In this document: one piece after another, positions 1-9,756 of the stretch
Layout of the letters: every line of letters starts with the position of its first letter
How positions within the stretch are numbered: the first letter of the stretch is position 1
Assembly (NCBI RefSeq): GCF_000003815.2
Contig: NC_049991.1
Location: 14,740,154-14,804,153 of the forward strand
Direction: 5' to 3'
From: Branchiostoma floridae
Lineage: Eukaryota; Chordata; Leptocardii; Amphioxiformes; Branchiostomatidae
Length of the DNA: 64,000 nucleotides
Made by a program: the position numbers and the translations under genes
Notes under the pieces: model-generated
Databases searched by the model: none
What the model was told of the DNA's origin: nothing
Seen by the model: the letters and a program-made list of their open reading frames with translations, nothing else

Positions 1-269
1 NNNNNNNNNNNNNNNNNNNNNNNNNNNNNNNNNNNNNNNNNNNNNNNNNNNNNNNNNNNNNNNNNNNNNNNNNNNNNNNNNNNNNNNNNNNNNNNNNNNN
101 NNNNNNNNNNNNNNNNNNNNNNNNNNNNNNNNNNNNNNNNNNNNNNNNNNNNNNNNNNNNNNNNNNNNNNNNNNNNNNNNNNNNNNNNNNNNNNNNNNNN
201 NNNNNNNNNNNNNNNNNNNNNNNNNNNNNNNNNNNNNNNNNNNNNNNNNNNNNNNNNNNNNNNNNNNNN
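1..269. other. Assembly gap
   Basis: Run of N at the left edge. Upstream exons of the RPUSD1-like gene must lie in or beyond it. Confidence 0.99.
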
Positions 270-397
270 ACAGTGAGAGGTCAGGGTCAGTGTGTACGCG
301 TGTACGCGTATGGGTCACGTAGTCAACTACTGTTCAAATTGTCTATCTACAGGCATTGTGATGATCAGATCAGAATTATTTTCTTCTGCATTCCCAG

Positions 398-3116
398 GTT
401 TGTCCACAGACTAGACTACTCCACCAGTGGTCCCGTCTGTATCGCACTGAACAAAAAGGCTGCTGGGCATGCTGGGAAGGCTTTCTGTCAAAAACAGGTC
501 ATCAAGCAATATCTAGCCTTGGTGAGTTATTATAGTGATCAGGAATAGATGGACGTAAGTTTATGTCCACATTTTGCAGCATTTGACATCTAGCTACTAG
601 TCACTTGTAAGTTCCAAAAGTGGGCAAGGGTGTCAAGTGCACAAAATGTGGGTGTTAGATGCACAAAGTTTCAGAGGTCAAGATTATAATATCTGGTTGA
701 CACGTAATACCTGACGGGGGGAAATGGGTGTCAGAAGTAGAAGGAAATCTGAATTTATCTGTTTATGCATAACTTTACTTTAACCACTGATACCTCAGTA
801 GCAACATCGCTGAGAAATGTAGTTATATCATGATTTCCTACTCAGAATCTTCCCATGGCAGCTGTCCTTGGTGCTGAATGTCCTCTGGCCAAACTCCAGG
901 GAACATAAAAGGCCTTCCTCCCGTCCAGCTTTTGTCCATGGTGCTGAATATCCTCTAGCCAGGTTATAGAGGATGGGGGACATTACAGGCTTTTGTCTTC
1001 CTCCCTTCTAGCTGCTGTCCGTGGTACTGAATATTATTTGGCGAAGTTCTAGGGGACATTACATTTCCCTTCTCTCCTTTCTAGCAGCTGTCCTTGGTGC
1101 TGAATGTCCTTTAGCCAAGTTATAGGGGACAGGGTTGAACAAGTTTTCTAAAATCCACTTGTCCTATCGGGCAAGCACATAAAAAATGTACTTGCCCGAA
1201 CCAATTTTTCACTTGCCCAAAATTCAAATGTCACTGTTACTAGTATATGCATTTTCACTTCCAGCAATGGAATTCTCTGTAGACAATTGCTTGATGTCAT
1301 GACTGTAAAAAGTAACAAGTATATCAAAATTGCACTAAAATCAATGGAAAAATCTTACTTGCCCGATCAGGCAAGTGGGGTAGGACATGAACTTGCCCGA
1401 ACAGCACTTTCACTTGCCCTGGACAATAGGGCTAGTGGACTTGTTTATCCCTGGGGGACATTACATACTTTTACCTTCAAGCTTCTGTCTGTGGTACTGT
1501 ATATTCTCTGGCCAAGTTCTAGGGGACATTACATTTTGCCTCCCTCCCTTCTAGATGTTGTCCTTGGTGCTGAATGTCCTCTAGCCAAGTTTTAGGAGAC
1601 ATTACATTTTCCCTCTCTCCCATTTTGCTGCTGTCCTTGAATGTCCTCTTGCCAAACTCCCAATGAAATTACAGGCTTTTGCCTTCTATCCTATACAGCT
1701 GGTGTCCCCTGGCCAAACTGTTGGAAATTTTACATGTAATCAATGTAATCTGGCCAAGTTCTAGGGGACATAACATTTTCCCTCTCTCCCTTCTAACTGC
1801 TGTCTTTGGTACTGAATGTCCCCTGGCCAAACTCCTGGCCTTTGCCTTCTTTCCCATTTAGCTGTTGTCCTTACTGAATATCATTTGGCTAAGTTGTAGG
1901 TGACATAACATTTTCCTTCCCTCCCTTCTAGCTGTTGTCCATGGTACTAAATGTCCTTTAGCCAAGTTATAGGGGACATTACATACTTTTGCCTTCTAGC
2001 TTCTGTCTGTGGTACTGTATATTCTCTGGCCAAGTTCTAGGGGACATTACATTTTGCCTCCCTCCCTTCTAGATGTTGTCCTTGATACTGAATATCCTCT
2101 AGCCAAACTCCCAGGGACATAGCAGGCCTTTGCCTTCTCTCCCATGTAGCTGCTGTCCTTGCTACTAAATGTCCCCATGCCAAACTATTGGAAACATTAT
2201 AGGTTTTTGTCTTCTCTAGATCTCCCATTTAGCTGCTGTCCTTGGTACTGAATGCCCTCCAGCCAAGTTATAGGCTTTAGGGCATCACAGGCTTTTGGCT
2301 TCTTCTCTCCCTTCTAGTTGCTATCTTTGGTACTGAATGTCTTCTACCCAAACTCTAAGGGACATTAAAGGGTTATGTATGCACCCTCACTCCCGATATC
2401 AGTATGAGAATCTCCCTTTTCACAGGTGCGTGGCCACATTAGCGAGGACCACCTGTCCATCGACAAAGCCATCGGTGAGCAGGTCACACCTGATGCACCT
2501 GTCCCCATGTGTGTGGAGGGCACACCTGGCTGTCAGCACCCCAGGGATGCTGTAACTCAGCTGACTGTGGTGGAGAGAGGCCTGTTTGAGGGGCAGCCAG
2601 CTACAAAAGTTCAACTGTGTCCTGTGACAGGTGGGTCGCTCAGAGCTTAAGCATACATAGTATCTACATTCACTAGTAGTATTTAGGGTTGGCCAAGTGC
2701 AAGTGCTTGTAGCTCCATGGTCCACATGCTTTGAAGTGATGGTGCTTTTGTACTGAAAAATAGAGAAAAGGTATTTCCTTGCTGCTGTTGAAAAATGCAT
2801 AGAAGTAATTTGAGCTTCAGGTCAGTGAAAATTTGGAGTAAAGGTATGAAAACTGGTATTACAGATGTGTTGGTAACATATTTCATTCCTTCCTACTACA
2901 GGTAGAAGACACCAGTTACGTGTGCATTGCCAGAGCATCGGACACCCGATAGTAGGGGACTACACTTACAGCTGCCGCCAGGACACCGAGCCTTACAGGA
3001 TGATGCTGCACGCACAGAAACTCCTCATCCCGCTCAAAGGCGAGGTCATCGACATTGAGACCGTTGACCCCTTCACAACAACCTTTGACCCACGTTGGCA
3101 AAGTGCAGAAAGATAG
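398..3116 (+). CDS. RPUSD1: RPUSD1-like RNA pseudouridylate synthase, 3' part (three exons)
   Basis: C-terminal part of an RluA-family pseudouridine synthase domain protein, an enzyme class that isomerises uridine in RNA. Three exons are visible: 398-521, 2426-2630 and 2902-3116 (stop TAG 3114-3116). Donors are GTGAGT and GTGGGT, acceptors TTCCCAG, TTCACAG and CTACAG, and the phases agree (0, then 1). The first exon encodes FVHRLDYSTSG, containing the family HRLD motif whose Asp is the catalytic residue. The second gives VRGHISED...MCVEG...GCQHP, and the third GRRHQLRVHCQSIGHPIVGD, the usual end of the catalytic fold, followed by PYRMMLHAQKL. This order and spacing match vertebrate RPUSD1 better than other RPUSD members. 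The protein ends soon after the domain, without the long proline-rich tail I recall for the human protein. The start and N-terminal exons lie left of the window. Recognition is from memory of the family; the splice sites are seen directly. Confidence 0.86.
848..2390 (+). repeat. Intronic minisatellite, 70-90 bp units with pyrimidine-rich TTCTAG
   Basis: The intron between the first two visible RPUSD1 exons is mostly a degenerate tandem repeat. The unit runs roughly CTGCTGTCCTTGGTACTGAA, then TGTCCTCTAGCCAAGTT, then ATAGGGGACATTACA, then TTTTGCCTTC and TCTCCCTTCTAG. More than a dozen copies are recognisable. Many end in a pyrimidine tract plus TAG, which looks like a 3' splice site. A 324-bp transposon splits the array. 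Confidence 0.9.
1130..1453. mobile_element. Short inverted-repeat transposon inserted in the minisatellite
   Basis: A 324-bp element interrupts the minisatellite. It begins CAGGGTTGAACAAGT and ends with a related inverted end, ACTTGTTTATCCCTG. It is flanked on both sides by GGGGA (1125-1129 and 1454-1458), consistent with a 5-bp target duplication; the flanking array reads through cleanly if the element is removed. The interior is rich in CACTTGCCC and its complement. A second copy lies at about 58840-59208. There is no coding capacity, so it is non-autonomous. Confidence 0.8.
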
Positions 3117-5636
3117 CAGTGTCAGAACTTCTGTTTGTAGGAACTAGTATTTATAATATTTATAATACTTGTACTATGGTATAAAGAATGGAAAAAAAAT
3201 ATTTTGACCTAAAGTTACCAATTACCAGGAATGACGGTGTCCTGAAAAGGAATGAGCGGCCCAAATTGGAACAGGACATTCCTACCTGCGCCAGAGGAAC
3301 TCTACTCTACTCTATTTATTCTACTCTACTCAATTATAAAACTGCATAAAAGTAGATAGATAGACTACCATCGATCAGATCACATACATCTGTGATGGTG
3401 CTGTGGTAGGATTGACACATTTACTTGGTAATATGCAGTTTGAAGATGAATTGAATGGGTGATTACCCAAAACTGCATGTTGGAAGGCAATATCACATAA
3501 TATATGTATTACGCGTGTAAGTACACTAAGACCTCTTTGAAATCTTTTATGACTTGTCATAAAAATTACAAATATAGATATCAAATGACACACACCTCAC
3601 CTTTGTGATACGTTTTATTCTAGTTTCTAGCCCATAGCATAAATACAACATACAATGTACAAATATGTATATGTTACAATTGTATCAGTTTACTCCTTGA
3701 TAATCAAAATTACCTTAAGCATGGTTTTATCAGCATTACTTGATTAATTGTCCATCTAGAGAAAAAGACACTAGGCAATTAAAGCTTCACTTTAAGGTTT
3801 CATCTAACTCTCACAAAGCATTTCAGCATTGGTCGTCATAGTGTTGTATTTTACTTTCAACTGGATGAAGTTTGTCTCTATGTCGGTATTTCACTGGACT
3901 GCAAAGGAAAATTGTGCAAACTTTGTGACTTTGCACCTATTTTCCGTTACGGTCACATCGTTGTGAAACACATTTACATGTACGTATGAAGCCCAGATGG
4001 GTAGGTCATTGGAATTGATGCCAGTGAATTAAAACCAACGTACAATGTATCAAAAAGGTTTGCATCAAAAATAATTGCAGTTATAAAAGGTTTGCAATTA
4101 TAAAAGGATGTTCACGTACTTAATATTGGCGCAGCATAGTGAAATATATTGATTCCATTTTTACGCCATGTTGCATTTAAAAAAAAAACAATTTCAGGCG
4201 ACAAATGTTCGCGTGAGTTATCTCCTTCAGTCACTGCTATTCTGTGGTTTTGTCGGACTTTCTATTTTGTACTGTTTTCTTGCTCTCCACGGCCAACATT
4301 AAAAAAAACGGTACAGAATAGGAACACTGGCAAAAAAGCCTACACAGCCGCCCAGCCATGTAGTATATCGAACGTCGATGGAACGGTTTTTATTTTTTTA
4401 AGTATCCATCCGCCGTGCATAGTAACGCCGTTGCTAAGGGCGCAGTTTTCCCGCGCGCCAACGAGATGAAATTTCATCCGAGTTGACAGCTGATTGCATC
4501 ACGATGTGTGACCTTTCAGCGAAATGACGGTAAGTGTCGGATGTGTTTGCTATCTGCTCTCCATTTAATTCATTTCTGTGGGGTTTTACAACGATTTTAA
4601 TTTGTTTTATGATCAAACTTGGAACACAGTCAAATTAGCAAAATGGCAGCGTCGTAAAGAGTTGAAAATTCGGTGATTTTCAGATTGGGGGCGTTTGCTT
4701 TTCGCACTTAGATCCTTATTCATTTGATGGTGCGTCAGAACCGTTTAACCCTTGTCTATATCCCGTGTGAAAATCCCGTTGGTTTGAAATCTGGGTAGAT
4801 ATGTAATTCAAAGTCTGCCTAAGTCACTTTTTAGCGTTTTTTCGCCAACATGCTGGTGTTCGTAGTGTAAGTCCTATGAGATTTTTTTACTGGGCGGGCC
4901 CTGTTACATGTGACAAATTTGCTTTATCGTCGGTATTTCTTGTAAACACAATAACCACCGAGGTGCAAACCTGCATGGCTTGGTGTAAAATGTTGATATA
5001 CGTGACAAATTTTCTGACTCAGAATTTGTTAGTGAGGATAAACGTTATATTTGGCGCTCAGAGAAATTTTAATCGAAAACAGCGGAGAATTTGGCCGTGA
5101 AAAATCTATCCTTCAATGCGTTACATAGCCTGACATCCTCTGAAAACCCCAAAACTAATACAGGAGGTCGACAAAAAATCCAGCAAAAAACAGATAATAG
5201 TTGCTAAGCCACAGGACAACAAAGCTGGTTTAAAATGTATTACGAATTGAACCACAGAACGTGTATCAAAACAGCAATTGTGTATCAAAAGAAACAACAA
5301 GTCTTTACCATTACTTCTAGGAGGTATTACATTTAGGTTGTCTTGTTCATCTTAGCAGACTCAGCTGAGGTAATCAATGTTTGATATACAACATGTATTG
5401 GCAAGAATGATCAAAGAAGGTACACTTTTATAAGGTAACGGTTATAAATTGACTCCAAGGATGGATGGTACATAGATAGCTGGATAGACTACAAAATTAT
5501 AATAATAATAATATCTGTTGTATTTGCATCCAGTAAAAAAAGATTGCAATCCCATGGCAACTTAGTTGTCCCTATTTGGCCAAATTCTTCTATTTTTTCT
5601 TCCAACTGAGTAGCTGACACATAGTACATACTGTTA
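3117..5636. other. Intergenic region, no recognised gene
   Basis: Holds the RPUSD1-like 3' flank and AT-rich DNA. From about 4150 to 5100 the sequence is more CpG-rich and promoter-like. At 4524 an ATG ACG is followed at once by the strong donor GTAAGT, so a very short first exon is possible, but no second exon could be tied to it. An MITE-like right end (TATTTGGCCAAATTCTTC) is at about 5571-5588. Confidence 0.6.
4684..4796 (+). repeat. Dispersed duplicate of 9868-9982
   Basis: Two blocks, GATTGGGGGCGTTTGCTTTT and GTTGGTTTGAAATCTGG, occur here about 85 bp apart. They recur at 9868-9982 with nearly the same spacing (about 88 bp) in the same order and strand. The DNA between the blocks is poorly conserved. 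It may be an old repeat or a duplicated promoter-type sequence. Confidence 0.6.
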
Positions 5637-5907
5637 ACTGAGTTTTATTCAACTTGTGAGGAGTAAGGGATAAGTGTAATATTGTAACCTGTTAGTAAGA
5701 GTACTTAGTTGTGAGGAGGGAAAGAGATGAGTGTTATATTGCAACCTGTAAGAGTAGTGAGGCGGTTAGAGATAAGTGTGATCATATCAGTGTAACCTGT
5801 AAGAGAAGTGAGGAAGGGGATAGAGATGAGTGTTATACTGTAAACTGTAAGAGTAGTGAGGGGGTGGAGATGAGTGTTATACTGTTAACTGTAAGAGTAG
5901 TGAAACT

Positions 5908-6702
5908 NNNNNNNNNNNNNNNNNNNNNNNNNNNNNNNNNNNNNNNNNNNNNNNNNNNNNNNNNNNNNNNNNNNNNNNNNNNNNNNNNNNNNNNNNNNNN
6001 NNNNNNNNNNNNNNNNNNNNNNNNNNNNNNNNNNNNNNNNNNNNNNNNNNNNNNNNNNNNNNNNNNNNNNNNNNNNNNNNNNNNNNNNNNNNNNNNNNNN
6101 NNNNNNNNNNNNNNNNNNNNNNNNNNNNNNNNNNNNNNNNNNNNNNNNNNNNNNNNNNNNNNNNNNNNNNNNNNNNNNNNNNNNNNNNNNNNNNNNNNNN
6201 NNNNNNNNNNNNNNNNNNNNNNNNNNNNNNNNNNNNNNNNNNNNNNNNNNNNNNNNNNNNNNNNNNNNNNNNNNNNNNNNNNNNNNNNNNNNNNNNNNNN
6301 NNNNNNNNNNNNNNNNNNNNNNNNNNNNNNNNNNNNNNNNNNNNNNNNNNNNNNNNNNNNNNNNNNNNNNNNNNNNNNNNNNNNNNNNNNNNNNNNNNNN
6401 NNNNNNNNNNNNNNNNNNNNNNNNNNNNNNNNNNNNNNNNNNNNNNNNNNNNNNNNNNNNNNNNNNNNNNNNNNNNNNNNNNNNNNNNNNNNNNNNNNNN
6501 NNNNNNNNNNNNNNNNNNNNNNNNNNNNNNNNNNNNNNNNNNNNNNNNNNNNNNNNNNNNNNNNNNNNNNNNNNNNNNNNNNNNNNNNNNNNNNNNNNNN
6601 NNNNNNNNNNNNNNNNNNNNNNNNNNNNNNNNNNNNNNNNNNNNNNNNNNNNNNNNNNNNNNNNNNNNNNNNNNNNNNNNNNNNNNNNNNNNNNNNNNNN
6701 NN
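5908..6702. other. Assembly gap (795 N)
   Basis: Both edges are the same minisatellite, so the gap is probably a collapsed tandem array. Confidence 0.98.
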
Positions 6703-6735
6703 GGAGAGTGTAAACTGTGAGAGTTAGTGGGGAGG

Positions 6736-6826
6736 GGGATAGAGATGATCATTTATGATCATGATGATTATTTATGATTATTTATGATCATGATGATTAT
6801 GATCATCATGATCATTATGATGATGT
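6736..6826. repeat. ATGATCAT-type simple sequence
   Basis: Low-complexity run of GATGATCATTTATGATCATG modules, largely self-complementary, inserted between two units of the surrounding minisatellite. Confidence 0.85.
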
Positions 6827-6869
6827 AACCTATAAGAGTAGTGGGGAGGGGGAGATGTGAGTGATATTA

Positions 6870-9125
6870 TCCAATGTTTGTATAATAGTTATGTGTTATC
6901 AATGAACAGTAACTACCAGTATCATGGCAGTATGACAGATGGAAATTACAGTAACATGTTTTCTGTTTATGGACATGAATTGCTATAAATGTTGTTAATA
7001 ATGCCCTAATTTGCATGATAATAGCAACAATATTATGATATTTAGCAAGATGATATCTCAAGTAGGAATGAGGGTAGTTTTGAATATTCAGCTCAAAAGG
7101 ACTTTTGACTGAGGTTATGCCAATGACATATTACAATATCATACTACTAATGTGCTACTAAACACCTTGATTGCATAATTAATGTCCGAATATTACTAGT
7201 ATGTTCCCTTTGACAGACTTGGTACGTGGTATAAAATTTATACCAATAGTATAGGGAGGTTAGCTAAACATGTGAATATAAGGAATTATATCAAAGTATA
7301 TCCTGGATACTAATTAGGACCGAATGAGCATAATCATGATAATTTGGACTATTTCTCTCATAATTAATGCTATGGGTGTCATATTGGAGGTGAAGGGAAG
7401 GTGCATACAACAAAATGTGAATTATGTTAGTGAGTACTTCATGTGCATATTTAATGCAGAAACTGCTAATTTCTTCTGGTCAATGGTAGGGATTTCCTAT
7501 AAGACATGTAGGTAGCTCTAGGATAGGTAAATACAATGGCATGTGGGTAATGCTCATGATGACCTTATTTCCATTTTAATGCAGAAACTTCATTAATGAT
7601 TCCTTTTGTGGTAAATGGAAGGGACTTCATGGTGGAGACATAAGATTAAGAAGCTTGACAAATAGCCAGTTCCAAGAAGTATGTGTTGTGCTACTTAGCA
7701 TCTAATCTGCATAATAGATAATGACATTTTATACTTTCTTTATTACTGAAATATCATGCATTTTGTTCAAAATGTTACATTTCTATATAGTTGACAGTAG
7801 TCATTAAGGATGTAACAATGATTAGTCATTGTGAATGAAGATTCTTGATATCTATATTTCATAACATACATGAAATATTATGTTTTATACAGGTGATGTT
7901 GTGCTGTGGATCTGAGGAGGGGGACAGCTGTTTTAGCCAGTCATATATCATTCGGCTTGATGGGAATTAGACAAACTTGGCCAAGCAACCACCTGTCAAC
8001 ATATCAAAACAGTCCCATCCATTCTTACAGAGTTTAGAACCCTTCCCAGGCTACCTACTGTCTTACCCATTACCAGCAACATTTTTGTAGTTTTCAGGGG
8101 TCTTTCACACCTCTCTAAACAACCAAAATTGACATAAAGCCCAGCAGCAGCCATGTCTGATGAAAGCTCCTTGGTCAAAATGGGAATGTCTGCATGTTCT
8201 AGCACTAGCAACCATTGATTTTATTCTAACATCATAATCAGAAACAATCCACAAATTAATCTTCACAACAATACCACCATGGATATAGATAGATGCAGTT
8301 TAACAGCAGTAAAAATTTGTTAATGACAATATTATGTACCTTTTTGGGACAATCACATTAAAACCTTGCACTGTGCAAATAGCACCAGTGGGCATTTTGA
8401 CATACTGAGAAACTTATGAAAGCACTTGTTTGGTCTGTTTAGGAACAGATAACTACAAAACAAACCATGTTTAATTCATTGTTAGACAAACTCAGCACTG
8501 ATTGTTAAACAATGGTTTCTTGAAATTTGTTTAACTAACATGGATGTTAAAAACTGTGTAAATACCTTTCATGCGAACTAAGATATCCTGCAAATGGGAT
8601 CATTTTTATGTTTTTGGCCCAACCAACCAACTAGATCCAACTAGTTTTGATCAACTAAATGACCTCAGCATGCATTTTTGCTCAGTCCCATGATATAAAT
8701 ATATATATGAGTGGTTCCCCACGACAAGTTTGTACATCATTTCACTCAACTGTAATTATATAACTCTGGCTATAAATTGTTGTTGTTTGATTACAAATCT
8801 TGTTTCTAATTTGGCATTGATATTTATACCGTGTGACTTGTTTGTTCAATAAAATTTGGCCAGTATTTAACGAATATGACTTTGTTTATTTCATATTGTT
8901 TAATAGCAAGGGCTAGTTATCATAAACTTCAGATGAAGGTAGGAAAGAAGAGAAAGTTGACCCTTCTGGATTAATACAAGGTGCATTATTGACTATGCAT
9001 CATCACATGCCCCTTATATGCAACATCACAGATCAAAATAAACACAATATCTTACTTATCTAATCTAGTGTGATCTACTGTGAGTATGAAATGTAACTAG
9101 CAAGCTGTACTCAGCCCTGGGTAAA
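6870..9125. other. AT-rich intergenic region, no gene seen
   Basis: No frame on either strand shows recognisable protein or convincing splice structure. The sequence is AT-rich throughout. Confidence 0.6.
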
Positions 9126-9385
9126 CCCTGGAGACGTGATTAAAAATGACAATGNNNNNNNNNNNNNNNNNNNNNNNNNNNNNNNNNNNNNNNNNNNNNN
9201 NNNNNNNNNNNNNNNNNNNNNNNNNNNNNNNNNNNNNNNNNNNNNNNNNNNNNNNNNNNNNNNNNNNNNNNNNNNNNNNNNNNNNNNNNNNNNNNNNNNN
9301 NNNNNNNNNNNNNNNNNNNNNNNNNNNNNNNNNNNNNNNNNNNNNNNNNNNNNNNNTACCATTGTCATTTTTAATCACGTCTCCA
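9126..9385. repeat. Inverted repeat bracketing a 202-N gap
   Basis: The 28 bases left of the gap (from CCTGGAGACGTGATTAAAAA to GACAATG) are the reverse complement of those right of it (CATTGTCATTTTTAATCACG to TCTCCAGG). The N run at 9155-9356 therefore sits inside a hairpin or long terminal inverted repeat that probably defeated assembly. Confidence 0.88.
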
Positions 9386-9386
9386 G

Positions 9387-9463
9387 GGGTTTTTCCACGC
9401 TTGAAATAATCAAAACTATGAGACTCATAGTTTTGATTATTTCAAGCTGGAAAAAACCCCTCT
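9387..9463. repeat. Near-perfect palindrome
   Basis: The central arms CTTGAAATAATCAAAACTAT and GAG are followed directly by their exact complement. The pairing extends outward through GGGGTTTTTCCA against TGGAAAAAACCCC with a few mismatches, giving arms of about 37 bp with almost no loop. It immediately follows the gap-bracketing inverted repeat and is probably part of the same foldback element. Confidence 0.9.
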
Positions 9464-9696
9464 TGCTAGTGTCACAAACACATTGAAAACGATACAGTGT
9501 GCGTAGATAAGAACTGAATGTAATTTTAAGTTGGAACGCTTGGTAAGATTTTAAAGGATTGACAACTTGGCTTGATAAATGGGAACTTTCTCTTTGACTG
9601 ATTGATGAGACTTGCAGATGAAACAATTACTTTACAATATGAACGAACGGTCGGTATAGCATATTATAAACTAAAAGAGAAAGTGAGGGACGCGTC

Positions 9697-9756
9697 TATT
9701 CTCCAAGCAGAGATTTCGGTCGGGAGGCGTCGACCGAAACCTCCGCCTGGAGAAAA
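9697..9756. mobile_element. Minimal CTCCAAGCAGA-family MITE
   Basis: A 60-bp hairpin: TATTCTCCAAGCAGAGATTT and CGGTCG on the left, CGACCGAAACCTCCGCCTGG and AGAA on the right. The ends match the MITE family described at 40601-40730 and 62297-62428. Almost no interior remains. Confidence 0.75.

Larger units (their letters stand above)
5637..6860 (+). repeat. Minisatellite of GTAAGAGTAGTGAGG units spanning a gap
   Basis: Units of about 50-60 bp follow the pattern CTGTAAGAGTAGTGAGG, then GGGATAGAGATGAGTGTTAT, then ACTGTAAA. They run from 5637 to the gap at 5908-6702 and resume after it (6703-6745, 6829-6860). The N run therefore probably holds more of the same array, and open frames across it have no meaning. 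Confidence 0.85.

Noticed and set aside
5711-6752. Open frames of 338 (+) and 291 (-) codons
   Set aside because: They exist only because a 795-N gap contains no stop codons. The real sequence on both sides is minisatellite. The same applies to the frames across 9155-9356, 13433-13694, 30059-30158 and 47720-47819.
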